A DNA stretch of 64,000 bases from Cyathus striatus (taxonomy: Eukaryota; Basidiomycota; Agaricomycetes; Agaricales; Nidulariaceae). A program made the position numbers and the translations under genes. Position 1 is the first letter of the stretch, and each line of letters begins with the position of its first letter. Positions 32,801 through 43,753 of this stretch are shown piece by piece. The stretch is taken from the NCBI GenBank assembly GCA_025738555.1, contig JAOVFP010000009.1, positions 1,550,001 to 1,614,000 of the forward strand, written 5' to 3'. The notes beneath the pieces were generated by a model that did not search any database, was not told where the DNA came from, and saw nothing but the letters and a program-made list of their open reading frames with translations.

Positions 32801-35191
32801 TAGCGCCGATCACAATAACACCAGCATCCTTGTTCTTCTTCGCGGACCGAAGACCATCCATAGACTGAAGGAACTCGGCAAGCTGTAATGCACACCATTA
32901 GACGTTATAAGCATCAAAACAAAGAGAAAAACCTACAATATCCCTGACCCACTTCATATCATTAATCTGTCGCCTACAAAATAAAGAATCCAGCTCATCA
33001 ATGAAGATGAGACAGGGAGCAAGGCGGTAGGCAAGACTCTGAAAGATAACCGTCAGCACAAATCAACGGCGAGTGCAAGAAATAAACTAACAAATACAGC
33101 GTTCACTAACTTCTCCGATTCTCCAACATATTTATCCATAATATCGCTAGGCTTGATCGCAAGCATCCGCGCACCGCATTCTTTAGCAACGGCTCTACAA
33201 ATCAGGGTCTTACCAGTTCCAGGGGGGCCGTAAAGTAGAACACCACCGATAGCCTCCTTGGCAAGCACCCCGGACTTGAACGCCGTAGGAAACAAGAGGG
33301 GCAACGAAACGATCGTGCGAAGCGTTTCTACCGTACTTTCCGAGATGCAAACATCGTCAAAGGATGTATCGAGGTAGCCTACACGCATGATTAATACACT
33401 AGCAGACGCATCATAAAATGAAACACACCAATGTCGACGATACAGCTGAGCAGATCCGTCTCATACCTCGTAAGATCAACAGCTGCCTTAACCTTCTTAA
33501 TAATAGGATCCTTATCCTCATCCTCGCTCTCGTCATTAGAATCCTCGGAGACATTCTTGTTCCACCACGAATTCCTTGTCCTCGCATTCTGGTTGACAAT
33601 CATATACGCCTTGGAGAAAGATGACACAGAAACCTCCACTGTAGCATCCTCGGAATGCTTGGGAGCAATTGCGAGAGCAGCAGTCACGAGTTGTTTGAGA
33701 GCAACAAGAAGAGGCGAACTCGTGTGCTTGACAAGCTGATCCAAGATACGGCTTCCTTTGCAAATGTGGTCCTTAGTGTCCTTCTCTTTCTCCTCCTCCT
33801 TCTTGCCCTCCTTCTTAGCCATCTTTGCCCTCTTCTCAGCGTCTTTCTTCTCATCCTTGAGAAGATCAGCAGCGACCTCCTTGTCCTCGCTAACCGCACC
33901 GAGAATATCCCCATCCCCAGAAACAGTTCTACCGCACTGAGCAAGGGCCAACCTCAACCACGCATTCGCCACTACCTTCCTCCTTTCCCCGACTAAGCGC
34001 TCTTCGGCCTTTCTAAACTCCTTCTTATCACTCCCCTCAGGCAAGACCACAATCGTCGAGCCAGAAACATCGAATTCGCTCAGGCATAATATGCCATTGA
34101 ATATGGTTGTGCGCGACCTGTCCAGCGCCTTGTTACCCCCATCACTGGTAGTCAACGACACGGAGGGCACCGACAACTCCATCGATGTCTTGTTACTGCT
34201 CAATGTTGCCTCCTGACGATCGATAGGAGGAAGGAACATGTTGAGAACTGAGCCACCACGGGAAAACGCGGCACCGGGAGACTGATGGGAATCCCGTTCT
34301 CCTCCGATCCACTTCGAATCACCGAGGACAAGGATAGTAGGTTGGAGGAGGTTTTGTGACTGAGAATCCTTGGTGAACTTTGCAGTGCGCCTAGCATGCA
34401 TGGCGCGGAAGAGGCAATTGAGAATGGGCTCCGATGAATGAGCGATGATACCGAAGTCGCGCCAGTAGATGATGCGTGCTTTCGTTGCATTCTTGCCAGA
34501 AGGGGGAAGACTGATAAGAGCGTCGAAGACGGCTTGAAGCTCGCAGTCCTGGCGTGCCTTCTCTTTATCGATACGCTCCTTTTCCTCCTTTTTCTTGTCG
34601 GTGAGCTCTTGTTGACAATCAGCAGTCATTGCCCTAGTGACACCACAGGATCACACTCACTCTTTCCGAAGACGCCCAACTCGCCCAGCACAAGCTCTAA
34701 AGAATCAATGACAACCACATCTGCCTCCTGGACCTGCGCAGTGGCTCCAATAGCAGCATCGATGATCTCATGGCACCCATCCCGTGGATAAATTACAGTA
34801 ATAAGAGGCTCCTTGATTCTCTTGTCCTTCTTGTCGTCTAAGTGGAGATTGTGCACCTTCACGATGTCCATCTGAACAGCGGGAGAGAGACCGCGTGCTA
34901 TATACGTTTGAACTTCCCAGATGATGCCTTCAGCGAATGTGAACTTGCGTATAGGTGTATCGTTAGCAGATGCAGGGGTATTTGTGGTGGGTGCGTCGGC
35001 GGTGGTCATGTCATCGCTAGGCGTTGGAGCACCTTCGTCGTCGATGGTTGGTGTCCAAATGATCTTGCTGGCTAAATCTGATGGAAAGTAAATAGGGAAA
35101 TTTGCTAGAGGCGGTGGTAGATGATGTTGTTGGGTATTAGCGTCCTGTTCGATCCAGAGTGAGAAGGAAACGTACTTGATGTTGAAGACAT
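29883..35191 (-). CDS. AAA+ ATPase (Msp1/ATAD1-like class) with duplicated ATPase half and repeat tail
   Basis: The start at 35191 is supported by splicing: MSSTS, intron, then NLASKIIWTPTIDDEG. The N-terminal part has VQTYIARGLSP and ITVIYPRDGCHEIIDAAIG; a 53-bp intron joins VFGK to KLTDKKKEEKERI. A Lys/Glu-rich linker follows. The ATPase domain shows GGVLLYGPPGTGKTLICRAV (Walker A), IFIDELDSLF (Walker B), GVIVIGATNR, then an arginine-rich VLRRLPSRMIVDVPG. Exons 33530-32128 and 32127-30725 encode the whole domain plus C-terminal region twice, joined in frame (QFGKKSSVADADENEDKDP). The second copy leads to a unique Gly/Ser tail and thirteen 14-residue repeats of the type ARYGAGATSGESIA. The frame ends GESIAHQ-stop inside the terminal repeat of Plavaka 1. 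Family members extract or remodel membrane proteins; that function is inferred by family only. Confidence 0.8.
29892..30435 (-). repeat. 42-bp coding minisatellite, 13 units
   Basis: Thirteen tandem units of 42 bp encode ARYGAGATSGESIA or the variant with GTM for GAT. Variants alternate along the array, a sign of unequal exchange. The last unit abuts the Plavaka 1 terminal repeat at 29891. The antisense frames are also open, because the unit is a multiple of three, and are not treated as genes. Confidence 0.85.
30725..33530. repeat. 1403-bp tandem direct duplication within the AAA gene
   Basis: Positions 31650-31985 equal 33053-33388 and 31201-31485 equal 32604-32888, an offset of 1403 bp, introns included. 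Differences seen are few: a Cys/Tyr codon near 31977/33380, one silent change nearby, a 3-bp indel in the KKDGEQ region, and a Trp/Arg codon. Outside about 30725 and 33530 the copies diverge abruptly. Confidence 0.9.
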
Positions 35192-35446
35192 CGATTGTAG
35201 TTTTATTTGAATAAATGTAAGAGGTTCAGCAGCGAGGGAGGTTGAGAAGGGTTTGAATAAAGAAAACCAAGAGCGAGTCGTCGATTATTTTAAAGGTACA
35301 TAGACGCCTCTAACCATTGGCGTTAATCAAGTCAGGCCAGCGACAGTATGTATGAAACGAGGCAACGGTAATGAAATAATATGAAATCCGCATTTTGTAT
35401 ACATCAGTAAATCTGACAACGCATTATTGTGATCTTTGATGTCGTT

Positions 35447-36380
35447 GTCTTTTCCACGTGGGGTTTGCTTCCAATTTGGGGCTGGGCTTCCCCTTTCACA
35501 CACATTTGGGTCCCGACGTTCGCATCTGTCAATCTTTAATCGCTTTGCTTCCACGTCACTGCTTTCAATTCCAGGGCTTGTCATATGCGTTCACCACCCG
35601 AGGACATCATTCGACCTAACGTTCTGCGGTCTTTCCGCCTTGCTTTCAACTTCAGCTTCCACACTCAATTCTGTTACTGGCTCTCGCAATGTCTTTAAAA
35701 TCTGGTCACCCAGCACATTCAAGGTTCTCTTGTGAGAGTGCATGACTGGAGGCGACCATACATGTGTGCTTTACAGGTGAATTTGTCTCTTTTATGGTAC
35801 GGTTTCCTGTCAGTTTATGCCCTGTCCCCTTTAGCCCTCGCCATTCAATGTCTGGCCTTTTCCCTCAAGCTTTCTCGTTGTAACCCTCCAATCCATTGGG
35901 TCTTCGAACGCCAATGCTGCGCCTCTCGCTGTCGGATGCTGGAAGTATTACTTTGGTAGGAACGGCGGGGGGTATTGGTCAATTTGAGCATGGGTTGGGG
36001 TTCATGGTATGTGAGCCATATTGTTCGTGATATGCTGAGAGATTTGGGTTAGTGAAGCTACATCGGAACTGCTGCCAGTGCATGCCTACGGCCATCGCGC
36101 TCAATTTTCAATGTTGATGGGAGTTTCAGACATGTTTCATGGCACCCGTATCCACCTTCCGCCTCGATGGGTGCTGATATGCTCGACGACGACGCTGGGG
36201 CATGACCGTTGTTTTGGCTTGCTGTTCTACCTGTGGGTTGGCTGCGGGATGTGCGGTAGCAAGGCCAAGGCTCCTCGGAGTCACTATTGAATGGTGATAC
36301 CAAGCCTGTCTTTGGTCTCGCTCATGCGCCCGCTATTCATAGCAGTCAGCTATTGTAATTATGTAGAACATCAATACATT
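35447..36380. other. left interior of Plavaka 2 without a recognised gene
   Basis: About 0.9 kb lies between the left TIR and the 3' end of the transposase gene. Short frames exist on both strands (for example minus 36058-36303, MVSPFNSDSEEPWPC), but none shows splice signals or a family. It may be captured host sequence, since its codon-like composition differs from the subterminal DNA of element 1. Confidence 0.35.
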
Positions 36381-36406
36381 TCCTTACTAATAATCCTATA
36401 ATGCAA

Positions 36407-39400
36407 CTAGAAAGCTGTTTCATGAGCATGGTGATCAGCATACTTGTTGACATAGAATGCTGAATAGGCTGCGAGTGAGTTTTCGGGCTTGAGATCAGCC
36501 GGTGTAAAGTGACGGCCAGATACACCAATGAGATGGGCTGCTTGGAGGATTGTGTCGATGTGCACGATCGACGTAAGGCGGCGGCGCTGTGGACCATGGC
36601 CGACCTTATGCGGCTGAACCACCCACAATCCAGTATCTTCGCAAGGCTCATCATCTAGCTTCTCAAACCAGCGTACCAATGCACACTGGTAGACCCCGCC
36701 TTGATATCCGAAGGAAAGAAAATGTTGGACTTGTGCGACTTGAAGCCCTCTAAACCCAGGAAGATCATGGTCGTCGACAATGAAAGCACAGTCATGACGA
36801 CCTGCCCCATTGCGCCAGGAGGGTGTTGCACGAATGATCTCGCGACGCATACCACCAATCCCTGAAAGGTCACTTGGAGCATGAAATAGGCAGGTGGCCG
36901 AATGAAAAAGTCTGATAATAAGGTTTGGACCAACTTGAGGACATAGGTTCAAATCCACGTCCATCCCCATAACATCAGCATTCGGGTTGAGTTGGTCGTA
37001 AAGGAAGCGGCGGATATGGGTGTGCAAATCTTGAATGATGAGCCTCGCGCTAAGTAGCTGAAGTGTTTTAGGATATCCAGACACTAACAACTTGTCAATG
37101 ATAAAAAGAGCGAAACAGTAAGACTGCACATACCTGGACGTGATGGCAATCGCACATCACCAACTGACGTTATACCCTCCACATCCTCACCCTCGGTCAT
37201 ATCAGTTGGTTTACCGTGCAGCGATGGTGGTGTGTTGCGTGTTGAACGTGTTGAACTAGGCTGAAGCAATCCACGTTCCTCAAGGTAGATCCGCATGGCG
37301 CTGATCTTGTCAAGTCGCTGGTTTGTGAGTAACATTTGACCTAGGGCTTCGTTTCGACTTGAACGGCGCCAAGGCTCCTTTACTGCTTTGATATGTTTTG
37401 ATTCTGTAATCGATGAGCAAAGGCCATTTGGTGCACCGAACTGCTGGATAAGGTATCGATAGTGAACCATGGCATGTTGGCGTGGAAGTGAAACAGTTTT
37501 TCGAGTGCCAGTCTCGAGGAATATCTGACGTTCTTTGTGAAACCGCTCTACTGCATTGTCTATGGCTTCTAGGATGTCCTCGGTGATATTAGAACGCCGT
37601 ACTAGGTAACAGAATTCCAGAAAAGCACTGAGAGCGCGAACAATCTGTGAAGGCACGAGGCCAGTGATGGCTGGTAGAAAAACCTGTAGAAATTGCTCAG
37701 TTCATACATACAGAAGAGATTGGTGCGGCTGTACCTTCATGAGACCCTTAGAATCGTCACCTGTCCACTGCTTGAACTCCCTTCCATCACGAAATCGCCT
37801 AAGACCTGCAAAAGGTGCCGCAACGGCAATCCTGAATCAATACCTCAGTAGAATGTCAATGGCATAGTACTAACTGAAACAAACCTGCGGTCCAACTCTG
37901 CAATGACTCTGTTCGCCACGTGAGGTTCACCCTCATGCTCACCCTTGATGTACAAGATTACCCAGTCGATAAGGTGATCTTTGAAAGTTCCCTTGATAAT
38001 TTGATGAAGCAAGTCCGGTGCGATAAGTTCATGTATATTGGCCCGCTCAAATGAAGTTGTAAAAGGCTATCAAGTACATTAGTTAACTTCTTGAAATGAA
38101 GCCCGCAATAGTAGCCAACACACCAGAACTTCTCCGATAATTCCATACCCATCCCACATCATGCGCAAGTTTCCTCCTGTAGCATCCCATACTGCTTCAG
38201 TGTGATCATGACTACGAAATGTTGTAGTGTACCGTGGGTTGTCGAGATCAAATGGAAAAGCTATGCATCTAAAAGGCATGTTAAACAAATAGATACAAGT
38301 ACACTGGAGCGCACTTTGGACACCACCCTGAGACAACACATGCTAGTAGGGTTTGTTCAGGGTAGTCTGCAATATATGGCCCAATTCCAAAGATGACCCG
38401 TCTGTAATGTCCATCAGCGCAGAGAATGATCTTTGGCTTCTTTATCCAAGGCTTCAGTGACGACAAGATTCGTTCGAGTGATATATGGAATAGCTGGCGC
38501 CGAAATTTGCGGAACTCAGCACTGTCACCATGTTCTTTATCAGCTGCCTCGTCATTGATCATCAGTAGTCATAGTGTATCAATTGCCATAGTACATACCT
38601 TTTGGAATTGCCAAAAACCCTATAACAGTCAAGGCATCACGGTGGGCTCTGCGTACATGATTTTGAACATTCCCAAGTGATGCGTAAAGAGGGTAGTATT
38701 CATTTTGGCCTGTTGCCACTGAAACTGTCGTCTTGTCACTTCCCAGGACGACAGGCGCAAACATAGCTCCATGCATTTCACTATCTTGAGCTAGCTCATC
38801 CTATATGAAGTTTAGAGCAAATATTAACATAAAAATGTCTGTTGAAAACATACCGCCTGATCCCATACCCAATTGCCAGACATAAAGTCATTGTAGAAGC
38901 GCTTTCCATCCTTCCCTCGAAGTTGTTTGGGTGCCCAGTCAATTTCGTTCGCAAAACTACGATTTCCTAGCTGAGCCTCGAGAACCAGTAAAGGATCCCT
39001 GTACCATACTTCGAATGACTTGCTCATCCATGGTGGCGCATTCTCAGGAAGTTCTCCATTGTAGCAAACAGAAAAGGCTTGCCAGGGGATGTCGCCTAAT
39101 GGTATACAGTCAATGTGTGCATAAAGATCATCTGCATTTTGAAAAGGTGCAGAGGGAGACTCATCCACGTCATTGTTAGGCTGTGCGAGAAGAGTGTTTG
39201 AGCGCTCCCAAATGTCGGTCAATGTGTTGATTTTTCCAGCTGATAGCTGGGCATCCTTAAAAAGAAACTCGGCAAGCTCGAATTCTTCAACATTACTGAA
39301 GGGATAGCATGGATTTTCTTCGAGATTAGGGCATGTTGAAATGTAGTCCTGTGGAGACATTCCCTCAGGTAAATCGTACCCATCAACATCACACGGTATA

Positions 39401-39775
39401 CCTATTAAACTATAATCAGAATAAGACTCAAAATCAAGAAAACTACGTGCCATCAAGGTATGGATGAATTTGTACATATGTTCCAGTTGTACCAAGCCGT
39501 GTCCAACGTGTTGATGGTGGGTCTTTTGTACCAGGTCTGGGTGATACAGGGGATTCAAACCCTAGCAGGCCTTCAGGATCTTGGTGGGCATAGGGAAGAG
39601 CTGGACTTTGTGCGTGTGCTGAATCGTGAAAGCCAGGTGGTGGAAAATCTGGCATGGGGGAAAACCGGTAGCTATTTTTTGGGTTAAAACTACAAGCTTT
39701 CTCATGCTGGCTAAGTCCACGAGGAGCTCGACATGTCTTGTGGCAGCCTGAAAATGAACACCTGTATTCAGCCAT
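36407..39775 (-). CDS. Plavaka transposase 2
   Basis: Starts at ATG 39775 (MAEYRCSFSGCHKTC), a C2H2 finger followed by CRAPRGLSQHEKACSFNPKN. Then come TRWTRLGTTGTYVQIHPYLD, YPFSNVEEFELAEFLFKDAQ, IPLGDIPWQAFSVCYNGELP, SFEVWYRDPLLVLEAQLGN, DFMSGNWVWDQA, VVLGSDKTTVSVATGQNEYY, GPYIADYPEQTLLACVVSGW, LRMMWDGYGI, FGAPNGLCSSITESKHIKAV and EPWRRSSRNEALGQMLLTNQ. Near the end are RRFLYDQLNPNADVMGMDVD and CLFHAPSDLSGIGGM, then FYVNKYADHHAHETAF. It is collinear with transposase 1. The intron after YLD appears to use a GC donor (GATG|GCACGT), where element 1 has GT. I saw no stop or frameshift in the exons I could follow, so this copy may be the intact one. Confidence 0.85.
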
Positions 39776-40171
39776 TCTGAGACGGGGAACAAAGAGAATG
39801 ACATGTTGCAACATCGAGATAACTGGGTTGCAATCTTGACAACTTGACGTAAAAATTGAAGAGAATATTGAAACACATACGATATAGCATGAGTTCTAGC
39901 CACAGCTGGCTATTGGTCCGAGACACAAGAGAAACAACATGTAAGATCCAGGCACTGCTGGCTGTTGGTCCCAGACATGGCAGGAGAACACACATGAGTT
40001 CCAGGCGATGCTGGCTGTTGGCTGTCAATGGTCTCAGATGCTGCACGCATGAATAACAATTAATAAAATAAACATACTATCACTTCCGAATCTTTCCGTC
40101 TTTCACCCTCACACTCGAGCACCTTCTTGCTGGTCTACAACTCTATCTTCATCTACCCATCTTCGCTACAC

Positions 40172-42468
40172 ATGTCCAGTGGCACCCGCTCCTCAAATAA
40201 AACAACACGCCCTGGCCAGGTGGTACTGGATGCTGGCCGAAATCGTCGTCCTGCAGTTGTTGTTCAAGCCGAAAAGGAATTGAAGAGAGCCAAGAAAGTA
40301 GAGAAAGCCCAATCTCAAGCTGAAGGCAAGAAACGGGCAGCTCAATTAGAGAAAGCGGCACGACTCAAAGCCCAGAGACTGCGTGGTGAGATCGATAACC
40401 CTCCTAATAATGCTAAGATGCCCCGAGTTGCTCGTTCCAGGCCTGAGAAGCAACCTGAGGAGGAGGTTGTAGCAGAGGAGGCAGAGAAGGTGGTAGAAGG
40501 GGAGGAGGGAGTTGATATTAATGGTGGGATTGTTATTCTAGAGAGAAATACGCTCACTGGCTATTTGTAGATAACATTGAGGCTGGTGTTCAGATTCATG
40601 CTGAAGATGTCGATCAGTCAGTCAATACTGAAAGCAATAGGGGTGCGTCAGATTTCAATGTATACAAATTGTATACGTACTGAATAGCGGAACTGCTAGG
40701 GCATAGTGATAATGCTGTAGATGCCGACATGATGTTAGATGACCTAAGCGTTAGCTCTGAGCTAGATGACACGGATATTGGGCTTCAGCACATAAAGAAG
40801 AAAACAGGAGGCATTCGTGTTCGGGCAGCAATTGAGACTCTAGCTGATCCAACGATATCCACAGTAACTAAGCGTAAAGATTCTCAGAGTCAATCAACTG
40901 AGCCACCGAGGTAAATTTTTCTGCTTACCTCCAATTCAGCTAATCCACCCATCTACACATTTTCGTCAACAGACTTGCTAAGAAATTGAAGCCCTCTATT
41001 CCATCTGGTATTCGCTCTGGATGGGAAGATAATGAGATCTGTCACCCATCTCCTGGCACTCTTACAAGTTCAAGCCCACCCACATCTCGACGAACAACCC
41101 CAGCATCGGATGACTACAATATCAATGTTCATGAACGAGGCCTCTCCTCAGATGAAGATGAAATTATGGCAGTTGAACGTTCAGCAGTGGCAAGAGTAAA
41201 TGTGGCTGGTGGGTATAGATCCCAGGTATGCTCGTGTACTGTGGTCATTACATATGTGACTTTCATTTACTTAAAATTCTCACAGGTGTCGATAGTCAAA
41301 CCAAAGACAATTCACCGCTTGCCAGCTGTACCCGCCAGACGCATTTCTCGTCATGAAGGGACCAGTTCTCGTCCTACTCACCATGACCTTCCAATTGGTA
41401 CGCATGTTGAATTCCGCATTGAAGTAATGCGCTTGGTGTATGACTACCTTGGTGGTTGTAATGCATGGACAGTTATACCGGACAAAGAAATCATTCGCAT
41501 TTGGAATGTCATATTTCCAGAGTTCGAAATCAACGATGGAGACCCGACTTTCAAGACTGTTGACTTCTTGGTATGACAGATCTTAGCATTTTAACATCAT
41601 CTCACTCTTATACTCTAGGTTCGCCGTGATGTTAACAACAACTGGATCAAGGGATTTAGCGCGGCTGCATTCAAAGCCCTGAATGACATATGGAAGGCCC
41701 ACAAGCTTGATACCCGGGAGGAGCGGGCTGAATTTGTTACTACCATGCTTGGTGTTGCTGCTGATCCTTTGAAAACCCATGTAAAGGCCCTCCCTTTCAT
41801 TTTCAGTTCTGCTTATGAAGAAGGATGGAGCCAGGTACCAAAAGAGGATCGTATCTTTGAGGTGAGCCATAGTACATGCAACTATGCACACGCCTCAGTC
41901 AATAAATTTACTCTAGGGAATATTCCTTGGACCTTTAGTTCTCCAAACACTCGCAAATCATCTGGACCTTGTTGATAGTCCCTTGTCTCTGGATTCCCCT
42001 GCCCCATACAACCATAAACCTAAAGGGGCAATTGTAATGTCAATTCAGGCGGTATGTTCAATGTTCATACACCTTTTAGCTCACATATAACTCTTTACTA
42101 TGCAGGTTCAACGTATTCTTTCTTTCTCTCGCAATGGTGTTATTGAGCTCCCTAAGGGCCGAGGAGAGGAATCGACTGAGTTCTCCAGCAAGAACTTTAA
42201 AGACTTCCCAGAGCGCCAAGATGGGAAGATTGTTATGAAGAGACGCTCAACCCTTTGGGATGCTAGAATTGATATTTTAACTGATAGTGATTGGGAGGCT
42301 ATAATTGATGGTGCCACGGAATATAGGAAATCACAGCGCAAAGGGAAGGGAAAGAATAAGCTAAATGCCGAGGTGATACTAGAGGACACAATTTTTGATA
42401 GTGGGGACGACGATGATGGTGATTCAACCTTACTATATATGGATGCGGTAGACCCTAGTAGCTCTTAA
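40172..42468 (+). CDS. Plavaka-associated accessory protein 2 (uncharacterised)
   Basis: Starts at ATG 40172 (MSSGTRSSNKTTRPGQVV), about 400 bp from and divergent to transposase 2. In order it has a basic coiled-coil block (VQAEKELKRAKKVEKAQSQ, GKKRAAQLEKAARLKAQ); a Glu-rich stretch; after introns, a Ser/Pro-rich region with an SGWEDNEICHPSP segment; HHDLPIGTHVEFRIEVMRLV and YDYLGGCNAWTVIP; VRRDVNNNWIKGFSAAAFKA; KALPFIFSSAYEEGW; and a C-terminal domain with STLWDARIDILTDSDWEAI, YRKSQRKGKGKNK and an acidic end. Each block has a counterpart in accessory protein 1, in the same order. I recognise no catalytic motif. DNA binding is conceivable from the basic region, but this is inference. Confidence 0.72.
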
Positions 42469-42847
42469 AGTCGTCTTTTGTACCTGGTACTGCCACAAAT
42501 TTATGCTTTTCGTTCACATTTAACATTCATTTAAGCCACATTTCACTACATTCATATGACTTCTGAACTTTCCTCACATTTTTCTGGTGACTTCCAGAAT
42601 ATAATGTCGCACTTCATCAACTTTTAAAAGAGTAACATCACATTGGATGCTTGACATATACCCATTCATCAACTTCCACCGACATTGCAAAGACGGTGCC
42701 TGTGTTGAAAGTTTGGTGTAACATTGATGGGAAATGACCTATCGTTAGGAAGATAGGCGTCATTGATGTCTTTGATGTAGTTACCATCAATTCGGACTTT
42801 CAAAGACATCAAAAGATCGGAATAATGCGTTGTCAGATTTACTGATG

Positions 42848-43753
42848 TGGCCAATCTGGCTTGGACTCGGGAACCGAGAGTATGGAAAGCTGTCCGATCT
42901 CGCTTGAGCGGGACGGACGAAAAACGACACGTTACACAGTGTGGAAAACGCGTGCGGACGTCCACGCTGTGTGGTTAGGTAGAATGTTACTAGTTAACAT
43001 GTACTGACTCGGAGGCAACGTCACGGGTAACCCATGAGTATCCGGAGCTTGACCCGTACATCAGCAAGTACTGATTTTACTATGTAGTGCTACAGTAGAA
43101 CTCTGAAGCATTCCATAACACTATAATTCCATAACAAAGGTGTTCATTTATGTACTATTATATAGCTATCTGAATGTACTTTAGAGTGTTGTAAATTGCT
43201 ACATAGGTTTAATTATATGCTATGGATAGTTATAGAGTTGTAGAAACATGTTCTGTAGTTCTTTAGAGAATGTGCCAAAGTGGCACACTATGGAGTTCTA
43301 CATAGCTGATGGTATACTGAAACATTATGAACTTCTATGTACTACTTGCGGTATACTCAAATATTACCAAGTGCTACATAGCTGGAGGTGTACATGGTAT
43401 GCTTACAGTTCTATAAGACGTTATATATAACTATGGATTGCTATGTAGTTAGAGGTACAGTATGTGCACTATACTTATCTATAGCACAATATGTGCATAT
43501 GGCACATTTACCATTTGGGTTTGATCTGGGTGGTTTGGTGTTCGCTTCACTACTGTCATTATTTACGCATTAATAAAAGAATACTATTTATAACTAGCAA
43601 AAAAATAACTCGAAAATAAATGCTATCATTATGACCCCTTAATCAAGTACTACAGCAATATTGTCATCCTTATTCATGCTATCAGGAGGTGTGTCCTTCC
43701 TATGTGGGATTATAGATGTGAGGCAGGTAGGCAGCACAAGAGGCGTAGCAGAC
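42848..43753. other. no recognisable gene
   Basis: Between Plavaka 2 and the DUF6532 gene lies about 0.9 kb with recurrent ACTATGTA / TGCTACATAG motifs (43078-43440) and no splice-supported coding. Only the DUF6532 gene's 3' flank can be named. Confidence 0.45.

Larger units (their letters stand above)
35402..42847. mobile_element. Plavaka DNA transposon 2, complete from TIR to TIR
   Basis: The left end (35402-35428) and the reverse complement of the right end (42821-42847) are identical over 27 bp beginning CATCAGTAAATCTGACAACG. They then stay similar for another 15-20 bp (GATCTTTGATGTC). The element is 7446 bp and contains a minus-strand transposase and a divergent plus-strand accessory gene, the same plan as element 1. 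The first nine bases agree with element 1 apart from one C/T position, while the rest of the TIR differs, so they are different subfamilies. No clear target duplication is visible (left flank TTGTATA, right flank TGGCCAA). Confidence 0.85.
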
